From BOG-908 sp964242115 (GTDB lineage Bacteria; Pseudomonadota; Alphaproteobacteria; Acetobacterales; Acetobacteraceae), in NCBI GenBank assembly GCA_964242115.1, contig CAXSZX010000019.1, positions 35,123 to 99,122 on the forward strand: a stretch of 64,000 bases of DNA, read 5' to 3'. Under the pieces are notes generated by a model that was not told where the DNA came from, did not search any database, and worked only from the letters and a program-made list of their open reading frames with translations. Below are positions 57,401-64,000 of the stretch, one piece after another. Position 1 is the first letter of the stretch; each line of letters starts with the position of its first letter. Made by a program: the position numbers and the translations under genes.

Positions 57401-57841
57401 CTCGGCCTGCCGGTGCTGATCCCGGACGCCTACGTGCGCGACCTGCCGGTGCGGCTGGGGCTATACCGGCGGATCGGCGCGCTCTCGTCGGACGGCGAGA
57501 GCGAGGCGCTGGCGGCCGAGTTGGTGGACCGCTTCGGGCCGCTGCCGGAAGAGGTGGAGAACCTGCTGCAGGTGGTGCATTTGAAACGCGCCTGCCGGGT
57601 GGCCGGGGTGGAGAAGCTGGAGGCGGGGCCGAAAGGCATGGTGCTGCAGTTCCGCGGCAACGCGTTCCGCAATCCAGCAGGCCTAGTGGCGTGGCTGGGG
57701 ACGCGCAAGGGATTGGTGAAACTGCGACCGGACCACAAGCTGGCGGTGGTGCGGGACATGACGGTGGCCGAGCGGGTGAAGACTGCGGACGACGTTTTGG
57801 GCCACCTGGTGCGCGTGGCGGAGCAGGCGAAGGCGGCGTAG
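54401..57841 (+). CDS. mfd: Transcription-repair coupling factor
   Basis: Mfd removes RNA polymerase stalled at DNA damage and recruits UvrA. The 1146-residue product contains the UvrB-homology module (GYGRTDTVMEPGEYAVRGGI, LDVFPSGEGDPVRLDFFGD), the RNA-polymerase-interacting CarD-like domain (EGDLVVHQDYGIGRYDGLET), the RecG-like translocase (LICGDVGFGKTEVALRAAFA; IVDEEQHFGVSHKEKLKALK; LTATPIPRTLQLALTGVREM; STNIVESGLDMPAVNTLVIH; RADMFGLGQLYQLRGRVGRG) and the C-terminal D7 domain. Start TTG 54401 overlaps the sdhE stop. Full family length. The stop meets repeat R23. Confidence 0.96.
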   Translation: MSIATIYGAPEGFDALLLIRRAEEHQGTLLHIARNEQRMVRLSELLAFFAPGIEVLRFPAWDCLPYDRVSPNPAVVSERIATLSRLLDPPQGRRIVLTTVNAAVQRVPPRLVFLGESLDVRAGGEMKPETLVAYLEAHGYGRTDTVMEPGEYAVRGGILDVFPSGEGDPVRLDFFGDTVESVRRFDPSTQRSTEKAASFSLRPVSEVTLDEASKTRFRTAWRELFGQAAAIDPIYQAISDGRRYPGMEHWVPLFHDEMETLLDYLPVPSVSMDVQGEEVLTARLEMIADHYQSRRMVPRDGEVPYRPLPSERLYLDRDGWDAMLVGVPTFVFSPYGMPDGAGGFDAGGRPGVLFTQAGTGISANMFEQLAAQAASWAAQGKRTVVAAWSRGSRARLGTLLGEHKLRAEVAEDWRTARRARPDAIALVTLGLERGFVADDFAIVGEQDLLGERISRPARRRKRADQFIAEATEIAEGDLVVHQDYGIGRYDGLETLKIGLAPHDCLRLIYDGLEKLFLPVENIELLSRFGSESQGVALDKLGGAGWQSRKARMKQRIRDMAGALIRIAAERRVRDAMTVAPPEGTWDEFCARFPFAETEDQTRAISDVLEDLSSGKPMDRLICGDVGFGKTEVALRAAFAVAMSGSQVAVVVPTTLLARQHFRGFTARFDGLPVKVGQLSRMVTAKDQAEVKRGLANGDINIVIGTHALLAKGIEFSDLGLLIVDEEQHFGVSHKEKLKALKADVHVLTLTATPIPRTLQLALTGVREMSLIATPPVDRMAVRTFIMPFDQVVVREAIQRERFRGGQVFCVVPRLEDMPKMQTRLREIVPEARIVEAHGRLAPTELERVMTEFGDGKYDILLSTNIVESGLDMPAVNTLVIHRADMFGLGQLYQLRGRVGRGKQRGYAYLTWPPTTKLSAAAEKRLHVMQTLDQLGAGFTLASHDLDIRGAGNLLGDEQSGHIREVGIELYQQMLEDAVAEMRSAKGRVAAGDRDWTPNINLGLPVLIPDAYVRDLPVRLGLYRRIGALSSDGESEALAAELVDRFGPLPEEVENLLQVVHLKRACRVAGVEKLEAGPKGMVLQFRGNAFRNPAGLVAWLGTRKGLVKLRPDHKLAVVRDMTVAERVKTADDVLGHLVRVAEQAKAA

Positions 57842-57973
57842 GAAGCAAGCGCCTCTTTTTCGAGAAAAAGAAGCAAAAAGCTTTTTATACGGCTGTCGCG
57901 GTTTTCTCTGACGAGCGCGCGACAGCGGAGGCAAGAATTTTTTGGTTCTTTCTTTAAAAGTACTGCTTGCTTT
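57841..57973. repeat. Composite palindromic repeat R23 (b-A-a')
   Basis: Left GCCTCTTTTTCGAGAAAAAGAAGC, AAAAGCTTTTTATAC, GGCTGTCGCGGTTTTCTCTGACG, AGCGCGCGACAGCGG, and right GGTTCTTTCTTTAAAAGTACTGC. Between convergent mfd and the DUF3096 gene. Confidence 0.9.
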
Positions 57974-58122
57974 TACCTCACGAGATGCGGCGCCAGACCC
58001 AGCACGCCAATCGCAATCAAGTAGACCGCCACGATCAGGTTCAGCAGCCGCGGGATCAGCAGGATCAGCACGCCGGCGATCAGCGAGACGAGCGGGGTGA
58101 CGAGAACCGCGTGCAATTCCAA
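57973..58122 (-). CDS. DUF3096 small membrane protein
   Basis: A 49-residue hydrophobic protein matching the DUF3096 pattern: two membrane segments around LVSLIAGVLILLIPRLLNLI and VAVYLIAIGVLGLAPHLVR, with the conserved PRLLN and YLI-x-IG. TTG 58122 is the preferred start: GGAG lies 8 bases upstream (GGAGATGTCGCC then TTG), and the residues further upstream are not hydrophobic and overlap the tRNA gene. Function unknown; the family is widespread in proteobacteria. It ends in the edge of repeat R23. Confidence 0.75.
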   Translation of the reverse strand: MELHAVLVTPLVSLIAGVLILLIPRLLNLIVAVYLIAIGVLGLAPHLVR

Positions 58123-58190
58123 GGCGACATCTCCCCAATGCGAAGCCGCAGGGCAGACGCACGCGGCGCCAGTTGGTTGCATAAGGCGGA

Positions 58191-58265
<75 letters not shown>

Positions 58266-58477
58266 GACGGGGCTGGAAACCGGGCTGGTCCTAGCTTTTA
58301 GGCTGCCGTAGCGCAAGCCCGCCAGACGGCGGGTGGTTCGCATCTGCTTGAAGCCCGGCATACCGCGATCGGCTGCGCGCGCCACCGGCTCAAGCACGCA
58401 AGTCGATCTCCGCGGCAGATGAGCACGCAGCAGCGGCGAAGACGTCACACCAACGGCCCGAAGCACGGACCGGTGAC

Positions 58478-58610
58478 AGGCAAGCTAAGCAGTCCTCTAA
58501 AACACCGAAAACACTCGCTGGCTGGGGCGCGTGCTGCAGAAACGTCCGCGACAGCAGGTTTAAAAATCTTTTGCTTCTTTCTTCAGAAAAGAAGGCCTTG
58601 CCTTCCTTGC
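58478..58610. repeat. Composite palindromic repeat R24 (eroded left, B, b)
   Basis: Left end eroded (GGCAAGCTAAGCAGTCCTCT), type B core (GGCTGGGGCGCGTGCTGCAG, ACGTCCGCGACAGCAGG), right GCTTCTTTCTTCAGAAAAGAAGGCC. Overlaps the 3' end of cutA on the minus strand. Confidence 0.82.
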
Positions 58611-59003
58611 CGGCTTGAACGGGTCAGGTTTCAGGGTTGTTGGGACCGAAGGCCGCCAGGGCGTGTTCCTGCACGTCCAGGCCTGATTGCCGCAGGACTG
58701 CGCGATCCAGGCCAGGTAGTCCGGGTCGCCGCCGGCTACCGGCAGGGCGGCGATGCAAGGGCACTCGTACGGGTGTTCCGCCCTGACCCGCTCCCGCAGA
58801 GCCGCCACCAGGTCGGCCCGCGTCTTGACGATCATCACGGCCTCGCCTGCCTCCTCGATAGCGCCCTGCCACCGATAGACGGTGCGCATTCCCGGCAGGA
58901 TGTTGACGCACGCGGCCAGGCCGTCCTCAACCAGTTTGCGCCCCAGTGCGGCGGCAGCATCGGGGTCCGGGTGTGTCACGTAGACGAAGACGATGCCGGT
59001 CAT
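58560..59003 (-). CDS. cutA: Divalent-cation tolerance protein CutA, with altered C-terminus
   Basis: A CutA1-family trimeric cytoplasmic protein linked to copper/divalent metal tolerance. Recognised by TGIVFVYVTHPDPDAAAALG, LVEDGLAACVNILPGMRTVY, YRWQGAIEEAGEAVMIVKTR and RAEHPYECPCIAALPVAGGD, PDYLAWIAQSC. CutA proteins normally end near this YLAWI; here the frame runs 40 more residues, the last of which (KARPSFLKKEAKDF and stop) come from repeat R24. The alternative frame gives RQSGLDVQEHALAAFGPNNPE and stops before the repeat, so a one-base frameshift is possible. ATG 59003 overlaps the preceding stop by four bases. Confidence 0.85.
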   Translation of the reverse strand: MTGIVFVYVTHPDPDAAAALGRKLVEDGLAACVNILPGMRTVYRWQGAIEEAGEAVMIVKTRADLVAALRERVRAEHPYECPCIAALPVAGGDPDYLAWIAQSCGNQAWTCRNTPWRPSVPTTLKPDPFKPARKARPSFLKKEAKDF

Positions 59004-59359
59004 CCTGCCTCTGTTTCACCGGCGCGCGGCGCCGGCAAATGGCGACCTACCCGCACCTTCAGCAGGCGGACGAGTTCTGGCGCCATGAAGGCGAAGTCGT
59101 CCGCAATGTCGAGGCAGACGACCTTCTTGCCCTTTAGGTGCCGGCTGAAGCCGCACGCGAGCCTGGTCCGGTGGCGCCGCTCCATGACAAAGACGATGTC
59201 CGCCCAATCCAACAGATCGGGCGTGCACGCGACGTCGGCGTCCGGGCTGAGGCCGGCCGAGGCGACCTCCAGGTCGGGTCTGGTGGCGAAGACACGCTCG
59301 GCGGTGGGGCTTCTGAGCCGGTTGCGGCTGCACAGGAATAGGAAGCAGAAAGCTTTTAT
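59000..59359 (-). CDS. Low-molecular-weight protein tyrosine phosphatase-like protein, start inside repeat
   Basis: Predicted phosphatase of the COG4551-like group. The active-site loop is FLFLCSRNRLRSPTAERVFA, with C-x5-R-S (CSRNRLRS); VASAGLSPDADVACTPDLLD, WADIVFVMERRHRTRLACGF and LKGKKVVCLDIADDFAFMAP follow, the last carrying the general-acid Asp region. Family members begin with about five residues before this loop. Here those codons (ATA AAA GCT TTC TGC TTC) come from the truncated left side of repeat R25, and no ATG, GTG or TTG is available in frame before them. The nearest plausible start is ATA 59359, where ATG would be expected. TTG at 59212 would remove the active site. Translationally coupled to cutA. 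Confidence 0.7.
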   Translation of the reverse strand: MKAFCFLFLCSRNRLRSPTAERVFATRPDLEVASAGLSPDADVACTPDLLDWADIVFVMERRHRTRLACGFSRHLKGKKVVCLDIADDFAFMAPELVRLLKVRVGRHLPAPRAGETEAG

Positions 59360-59455
59360 TGCGCCTGTCGCGGTTCTGTCCGGCGAGCGCGCGACAGCGG
59401 AGACAAAAGTTTTTTGGTTCTTTTTTCAAAAAAGAACCGCTTGCCTTGCCTTCCT
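59336..59455. repeat. Composite palindromic repeat R25 (left hairpin truncated, A, a)
   Basis: Starts with a remnant of the left hairpin (AGGAATAGGAAGCAGAAAGC), core TTGCGCCTGTCGCGGTTCTG, TCCGGCGAGCGCGCGACAGC, arm GGAGACAAAAGTTTTTTGG, right GGTTCTTTTTTCAAAAAAGAACCGC. Overlaps the 5' end of the phosphatase-like gene. Confidence 0.88.
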
Positions 59456-59507
59456 CCGCAGCACGTATCCGAGCCACCATATCCGTGGTTCGCCAGGCCG
59501 GACACCG

Positions 59508-61211
59508 ATGCTCAAACGCTTCTTCGCCTACTACCGCCCGCACAGGGCCCTGTTCCTGCTGGATTTCGGCTGCGCCGTCCTCTCCGGACTGCTGGAGCTT
59601 GGCTTCCCTATGGCGGTCGGCGCCTTCGTGGACCGCTTGCTGCCGAGCCGCGACTGGGGGCTGATCCTGCTCGCCTCGGCCGGCCTGCTGGGCGTCTACC
59701 TGCTCAACACCGGGCTGATGGCGGTGGTGACCTACTGGGGCCACCTCCTCGGCATCAACATCGAAACCGAGATGCGCAGGCGCGCCTTCGACCACCTGCA
59801 GAAGCTCTCGTTCCGCTTCTACGACAACACCAAGACCGGCCACCTGGTCGCCCGAGTCACCAAGGACCTCGAGGAAGTGGGCGAGGTGGCCCATCACGGG
59901 CCGGAGGATTTGTTCATCGCGGTGATGACGTTCGCCGGCGCCTTTGCGCTGATGTTCAGCGTGGACCGCGGTCTCGCGTTGATCGCGGCGGCCATCGTGC
60001 CGGTGGTTGCCGTGCTGTCCAGCCGCTACGGCGCCCGCTTGTCACACAACTTCCGTGAACTGTTCACGCAAGTTGGCCGGTTCAACGCGCGCATCGAGGA
60101 GAACGTGGGCGGCATGCGGGTGGTGCAGGCCTTTGCCAACGAGGAGCACGAGCGTCGCCTGTTCGCCGCCGACAACGCCAGCTACCGCGACACCAAGCTC
60201 GCCGCCTACCGGCTGATGGCCGCCAGCATGTCGGTGACTTATCTCGGCATGCGGTCGACCCAGGTGGTGGTGATGCTGGCGGGCACCTGGTTCGTGCTGC
60301 ACGGCCACTTAACCGAGGGCGGTTTCGTGGCCTTCCTGTTGCTGGTCGGCGTGTTCCTCCGCCCGGTCGAGAAGATCTCCGCCGTGTTGGAAGTCTATCC
60401 CAAGGGGGTCGCCGGCTTCCGCCGCTACCTGGAACTGCTAGACACCGCACCGGACATCGTCGACCGGCCTGGTGCGGTTGCCGCACCGCGCCTGCGCGGC
60501 GCCATCAGCTACCATGGCGTCAATTTCGGCTACACGCCGGAGCGGCCGGTGCTGCACGGCATCGACCTCGACATCAGCCCCGGCGAGATGGTGGCTTTTG
60601 TCGGCCCGTCCGGCGCCGGCAAGACCACGCTGTGCGCGCTGCTGCCGCGCTTCTACGAGCTCGACGCCGGTCGCATCACCATGGACGGCTTAGACATTCG
60701 CGACATGACGCTGGCCTCACTGCGCGGCCAGATCGGCATCGTGCAGCAGGACGTGTTCCTGTTTGGCGGCACCATCCGCGAGAACATCGCCTACGGCCGC
60801 CTGGATGCTTCGGAAGCAGAGATCGCCGAGGCCGCACGCCGCGCGCAGATGCAGGCGACGATTGCCGCGATGCCCGCCGGGCTGGACACGGTCATCGGTG
60901 AGCGCGGCGTCAAGCTGTCCGGCGGGCAGAAGCAGCGCCTGGCCATCGCGCGGATCTTCCTAAAAGACCCGCCGATCCTGATTTTGGACGAGGCAACCAG
61001 CGCGCTGGACACCGAGACGGAGCGGGCAATCCAGTCGGCGCTGGCAGAGCTCTCGCGCGGCCGCACGACGCTGGTGGTGGCGCACCGGCTTGCAACTATC
61101 CGAGATGCCGACCGGATCGTGGTTGTGGACAAGACGGGGATAGCCGAGCAGGGCGCACACAGCGAGCTGCTTGCACGGAGCGGACCTTACCGTCGCCTGC
61201 ATGAGGCTTGA
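59508..61211 (+). CDS. ABC exporter, fused membrane and ATPase domains
   Basis: A 567-residue half-transporter of the MsbA/lipid-or-drug exporter type. Six membrane helices lie in about residues 15-300 (LFLLDFGCAVLSGLLELGFP; TGLMAVVTYWGHLLGINIET; FRFYDNTKTGHLVARVTKDL coupling region). The nucleotide-binding domain has Walker A AFVGPSGAGKTTLCALLPRF (about 362-381), Q-loop GIVQQDVFLFGG, signature VKLSGGQKQRLAIARI, Walker B PPILILDEATSALD and switch His VAHRLATI. The ATG at 59508 begins MLKRFFAYYRPHRALF. It probably works as a homodimer; the substrate is unknown. Convergent with rpoC across a 630-base repeat cluster. Confidence 0.9.
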   Translation: MLKRFFAYYRPHRALFLLDFGCAVLSGLLELGFPMAVGAFVDRLLPSRDWGLILLASAGLLGVYLLNTGLMAVVTYWGHLLGINIETEMRRRAFDHLQKLSFRFYDNTKTGHLVARVTKDLEEVGEVAHHGPEDLFIAVMTFAGAFALMFSVDRGLALIAAAIVPVVAVLSSRYGARLSHNFRELFTQVGRFNARIEENVGGMRVVQAFANEEHERRLFAADNASYRDTKLAAYRLMAASMSVTYLGMRSTQVVVMLAGTWFVLHGHLTEGGFVAFLLLVGVFLRPVEKISAVLEVYPKGVAGFRRYLELLDTAPDIVDRPGAVAAPRLRGAISYHGVNFGYTPERPVLHGIDLDISPGEMVAFVGPSGAGKTTLCALLPRFYELDAGRITMDGLDIRDMTLASLRGQIGIVQQDVFLFGGTIRENIAYGRLDASEAEIAEAARRAQMQATIAAMPAGLDTVIGERGVKLSGGQKQRLAIARIFLKDPPILILDEATSALDTETERAIQSALAELSRGRTTLVVAHRLATIRDADRIVVVDKTGIAEQGAHSELLARSGPYRRLHEA

Positions 61212-61252
61212 GACGAGCAGGTGTGAGCCCTGACATTGCTATCCGGAAAGGT

Positions 61253-61372
61253 AGGCCAGGCCTGCTTTTTTGAAAACAAGCAGCAAACAATTTTTGGTCC
61301 TGCTGTCGCGGAGGTTTCTGCACCACGCGCAGGAAAACAAGGTTCTGGTTTCGGAACCAGTCCTGCGGCTTG
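61253..61372. repeat. Composite repeat R26 (diverged, core B inverted)
   Basis: Left hairpin GGCCTGCTTTTTTGAAAACAAGCAGC, CAAACAATTTTTGG, core TCCTGCTGTCGCGGAGGTTT and CTGCACCACGCGC, which is a type B core in reverse orientation, then a shortened right hairpin GGTTCTGGTTTCGGAACC and GGCTTG. Confidence 0.75.
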
Positions 61373-61403
61373 TTTTAGCCTGCCGTGATCGGCCGGTCGA
61401 AGG

Positions 61404-61535
61404 TATAGCAATTGGTTCTTTCTTCGAAAAAAAACCGCAACTTCTCTCCCTGGAGCGCGAGTTGCAGGAACTCTGCGACCGCAGGACCAAACTCTTTCGT
61501 TTCTTTTCTTAGGAGAAGAAGGCCCTGCTTTCCTC
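61404..61535. repeat. Composite repeat R27 (diverged a-B-b)
   Basis: Left TTGGTTCTTTCTTCGAAAAA then AAACC, core (CCTGGAGCGCGAGTTGCAGG, AACTCTGCGACCGCAGGACC), right TTTCTTTTCTTAGGAGAAGAAGGCC. Confidence 0.78.
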
Positions 61536-61551
61536 GCCGACCTTCGCCGGT

Positions 61552-61672
61552 CAAGACTCATAGCGTGACCCGACTAACGGGATAGCCCGTCGAATGCAGA
61601 TGCTCGCTAAATCAGAGAATTGGAGCGTTTTCCGGCCTGGTTATCCGGTCCAGCAAAATCGGCAACGCTTTA
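61552..61672 (-). repeat. Element E1, copy 2
   Basis: Second copy of the sequence at 37734-37872: CAAGACT, GAATGCAGATGCTCGCTAAA, GGAGCGTTTTCCGGCCTGG, TTATCCGGTCCAGCAA. Minus-strand reading contains ENAPIL, a stop, FSEHLHS, so it is not an intact gene. It lies between repeats R27 and R28 next to rpoC. Confidence 0.55.
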
Positions 61673-61720
61673 GCGCTGCTGGATCACTCGATACCAATCG
61701 ACAACCGGCCTTGCTCACAC

Positions 61721-61842
61721 GAGCAAGGCCTTCTTCCTGCGAAACACTTTCGGCTCCGCTGCCGAAGACTCACCGGTGAGTCCCCGACAGGGAGCAAAAG
61801 TTTTTTGGTTCTTTTTTTCAAAAAAGAACCGCTTGCTTGCCT
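61721..61842. repeat. Composite palindromic repeat R28 (eroded b, unusual core, a)
   Basis: Left AGCAAGGCCTTCTTCCTGCG (hairpin partner lost), core with a perfect 16-bp palindrome GACTCACCGGTGAGTC (61767-61782) and TTCGGCTCCGCTGCCGAA before it, arm GAGCAAAAGTTTTTTGG, right GGTTCTTTTTTTCAAAAAAGAACC, CGCTTGCTTGC. Abuts the rpoC stop codon. Confidence 0.85.
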
Positions 61843-64000
61843 TACTCCGCCGCCCGCGTGATCTGCGGCGGCGCGTCCTTCAGCACCGCACGCTGCTGAT
61901 CACGACCAGCCGCCACTGCCTTCAGCCGGTTCATCACCGACCCCGTGCCCGCCGGGATCAAGCGCCCGACGATCACGTTTTCCTTAAGACCGGTCAGTTG
62001 GTCGGTCTTGCCGGCGGTCGCCGCCTCGGTCAGCACGCGCGTGGTCTCCTGGAAGGAGGCGGCGCTGATGAAGCTGTGCGTCTGCAGGCTGGCCTTGGTG
62101 ATGCCTTGCAGCACCGGCATCGCTGTCGCCGGCCGCTCGTCGGCTTTCAGCCGCTTCACGTTTTCCGCGTCGACTTCCATGCGGTCCACCTGCTCACCGG
62201 TCAGGTAAGTGGTGTCGCCAGGCTCCATGATCTCGACCTTCTGCAGCATCTGCCGGACGATGACTTCGATGTGCTTGTCGTTGATCTTCACGCCCTGCAG
62301 CCGGTAGACGTCCTGGATTTCGTTGACCAGGTAATCGGACAACGCTTCCACGCCGAGCACCTTGAGGATGTCGTGCGGCACGCGCGGGCCGTCCACCAGC
62401 GGGTCGCCGCGCAGCACGAAGTCGCCTTCCTGCACCGACACGTGCTTGCCCTTCGGCACCAGGTACTCGGTCTCTTCCGAGGTCTCGTCGTTCTTCACGA
62501 TGATGCGGCGTTTTGCCTTGTAGTCCTTGCCGAACTCCACGCGGCCGTCGTTCTCGGCGATGATCGCGTGGTCTTTCGGACGACGCGCTTCGAACAGCTC
62601 GGCCACGCGCGGCAGACCACCGGTGATATCGCGCGTCTTACTGCCCTCGCGCGGGATACGCGCCAGCACGTCGCCGGCGTGTAGTGTCGCACCGTTCTCC
62701 ACCGACAGGATCGAGTCCGGCGAGAGGAAGTAGCGAGCGTCCGTGCCGTTCGGTAGCTTGATGACCTCGTTGTTGGGCCCTTTCAGTTGCAGACGCGGCC
62801 GCAGATCCACACCCTTCGCCGTCTGCTTGTAGTCGACGACGACTTTCGAGGTCAGGCCGGTGACTTCGTCCATTCGCTCGACCAGCGTGATCCCCTCGAT
62901 CAGGTCGAGGTATTCCACTTGGCCGGCGAGTTCGGTCAGGATCGGCAGCGTGTATGGGTCCCACTCCGCCAGTTTTTGCTGACGGGTGACGGCCATGCCA
63001 TCATCGGCCAGCAACCGCGCGCCGTAAGGCACACGGAAACGGGCGCGCTCACGCTGCTTGTCGTCCACCAGCACGATCTCGCAATTACGCGACATCACCA
63101 CCGGCACGCCCTGGCTGTTGGTGACCACGTTGCGGTTACGCACCGTCACCGTGCCCTCGTGAGAGGCCTCGACGCTGGACTGCTCAGCGCCACGCTGTGC
63201 CGCGCCTCCGATGTGGAACGTGCGCATCGTCAACTGCGTGCCCGGCTCGCCGATCGACTGCGCGGCAATCACGCCGACCGCCTCGCCGATGTTGACCGGC
63301 GTGCCGCGTGCGAGGTCGCGTCCGTAGCAGCGCGCGCAGACGCCAATCTGACTCTCGCAAGTCAGCACTGAACGTATCTTCATCACCTCGACGCCGGCGC
63401 GCTCGATCTGCTCGGCCTCCGTCTCCTCGATCAGCGTGTTGCGCGGCACCAGCACCTTGTTGGTGGCTGGATCGAGCACGTCCTCCGACGCGGTACGCCC
63501 GAGGATACGCTCGGACAACGACGATACAATGTCGCCTCCATCCATCACCGGACGCACGGTCAGGCCACGCTCGGACCCGCAATCCACCTCGACGATGATG
63601 CAGTCCTGCGCCACGTCCACCAAGCGGCGGGTGAGGTAGCCGGAGTTCGCCGTCTTCAACGCGGTGTCGGCCAAGCCCTTACGCGCGCCGTGGGTGGAGT
63701 TGAAATACTCCAGCACGGACAAGCCTTCCTTGAAGTTGGCGATGATCGGCTGCTCGATGATCTCGCCCGACGGCTTGGCCATCAGCCCGCGCATGCCGGC
63801 CAGCTGCTTCATCTGGGCCGGCGAGCCACGCGCGCCGGAATGGCTCATCATCCACACCGAGTTGGTCTGCTTGCCGACCTCCTGGCGCGAGATCTCCTTC
63901 ATCATCGCCGCCTGCACCTCGTCGGTGCAGCGCGACCAGGCATCCACCACCTTGTTGTAGCGCTCGCCGGCGGTGATCAGCCCGTCCTGGTACTGCTGCT
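61842..64000 (-). CDS. rpoC: RNA polymerase beta' subunit, C-terminal part (5' part off the window)
   Basis: Catalytic-subunit C-terminal region of RNA polymerase; the frame is open to the right edge, so about 720 residues are seen. Landmarks: AMMKEISRQEVGKQTNSVWM, HSGARGSPAQMKQLAGMRGL (bridge-helix/trigger-loop approach), GSERGLTVRPVMDGG, the zinc cysteines in VLTCESQIGVCARCYG, EAVGVIAAQSIGEPGTQLTM followed by RTFHIGGAA, and the C-terminal QTHSFISAASFQETTRVLTE. The end DAPPQITRAAE meets repeat R28. rpsL, the usual downstream gene, is not present. Confidence 0.98.
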   Translation of the reverse strand, partial: QQYQDGLITAGERYNKVVDAWSRCTDEVQAAMMKEISRQEVGKQTNSVWMMSHSGARGSPAQMKQLAGMRGLMAKPSGEIIEQPIIANFKEGLSVLEYFNSTHGARKGLADTALKTANSGYLTRRLVDVAQDCIIVEVDCGSERGLTVRPVMDGGDIVSSLSERILGRTASEDVLDPATNKVLVPRNTLIEETEAEQIERAGVEVMKIRSVLTCESQIGVCARCYGRDLARGTPVNIGEAVGVIAAQSIGEPGTQLTMRTFHIGGAAQRGAEQSSVEASHEGTVTVRNRNVVTNSQGVPVVMSRNCEIVLVDDKQRERARFRVPYGARLLADDGMAVTRQQKLAEWDPYTLPILTELAGQVEYLDLIEGITLVERMDEVTGLTSKVVVDYKQTAKGVDLRPRLQLKGPNNEVIKLPNGTDARYFLSPDSILSVENGATLHAGDVLARIPREGSKTRDITGGLPRVAELFEARRPKDHAIIAENDGRVEFGKDYKAKRRIIVKNDETSEETEYLVPKGKHVSVQEGDFVLRGDPLVDGPRVPHDILKVLGVEALSDYLVNEIQDVYRLQGVKINDKHIEVIVRQMLQKVEIMEPGDTTYLTGEQVDRMEVDAENVKRLKADERPATAMPVLQGITKASLQTHSFISAASFQETTRVLTEAATAGKTDQLTGLKENVIVGRLIPAGTGSVMNRLKAVAAGRDQQRAVLKDAPPQITRAAE

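Noticed and set aside
59213..59897. Minus-strand frame from 59897 through the ABC exporter start into the phosphatase region
   Set aside because: It reads the phosphatase in the wrong frame and is a shadow of the exporter.

Overview
The window is GC-rich alphaproteobacterial chromosome. Gene families and local orders (recG / sdhE-mfd, mltA-timA near secB, cytochrome bc1, FlhF/FlhG, a NepR-like anti-sigma factor, an ATP12 chaperone, HWE/HisKA_2 kinases) fit Rhodospirillales, most likely an Acetobacteraceae-type organism. The family assignment is inference; no rRNA or species marker is present. It holds about 46 protein genes, one tRNA-Thr(GGT), and no rRNA, CRISPR array or complete insertion sequence.

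Layout. 1-7.6 kb: truncated GAF sensor kinase, hemF, petB-petC (no Rieske gene beside them), mtnP, flhF-flhG. 7.9-13.3 kb: a CheB-CheR-PAS-HWE hybrid kinase with its response regulator, an OpgC-type membrane acyltransferase and a tiny NepR-like gene. 13.3-24 kb: an eight-gene minus-strand exopolysaccharide operon (polyprenyl-P sugar transferase, AAA ATPase, GumC/Wzc-like co-polymerase with a degenerate kinase site, three glycosyltransferase-type genes, UDP-galactopyranose mutase, FemAB-like acyltransferase), followed at 24-27.4 kb by three divergent glycosyltransferases. 27.5-32.4 kb: mltA, timA, a histidine phosphatase, secB and a membrane glycan synthase. 32.6-42.7 kb: an MdtABC-type RND efflux system with its outer-membrane channel. 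42.8-51.7 kb: small lipoprotein, FAD oxidoreductase, a membrane protein of unknown function, TetR regulator divergent from an orphan outer-membrane factor, AsmA, ATP12, NUDIX. 51.8-61.2 kb: recG, sdhE, mfd, DUF3096, tRNA-Thr, LMW-phosphatase-like gene plus cutA, ABC exporter. 61.8-64 kb: the 3' part of rpoC.

The dominant unexplained signal is a dispersed composite repeat, about 130 bp long, found 28 times (complete, split or single-arm) between genes. Each full copy has two outer AT-rich perfect hairpins (type a: GGTTCTTTTTT...AAAGAACC; type b: GGCCTTCTTTTTT...AAAGAAGC), A/T-rich long-range pairing arms (AAAACTTTTGTC with GACAAAAGTTTT) and a central GC hairpin in several unrelated versions. 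This is a REP/BIME-like modular architecture. The copies hug gene ends so tightly that they supply coding sequence: a lipoprotein signal peptide (NodT-type channel), TTG start codons (FAD oxidoreductase, ATP12, probably MltA), stop codons (FAD oxidoreductase, response regulator, CutA) and the first residues of an LMW-phosphatase-like protein. Copies also sit where expected gene neighbourhoods are broken (petA-petBC, rpoC-rpsL, within the mdt operon), and they are absent from the 13.4-25.2 kb polysaccharide block. Two further short duplicated elements (E1 at 37.7 and 61.6 kb; E2 at 7.8 and 12.8 kb) lie in the same repeat-rich gaps.
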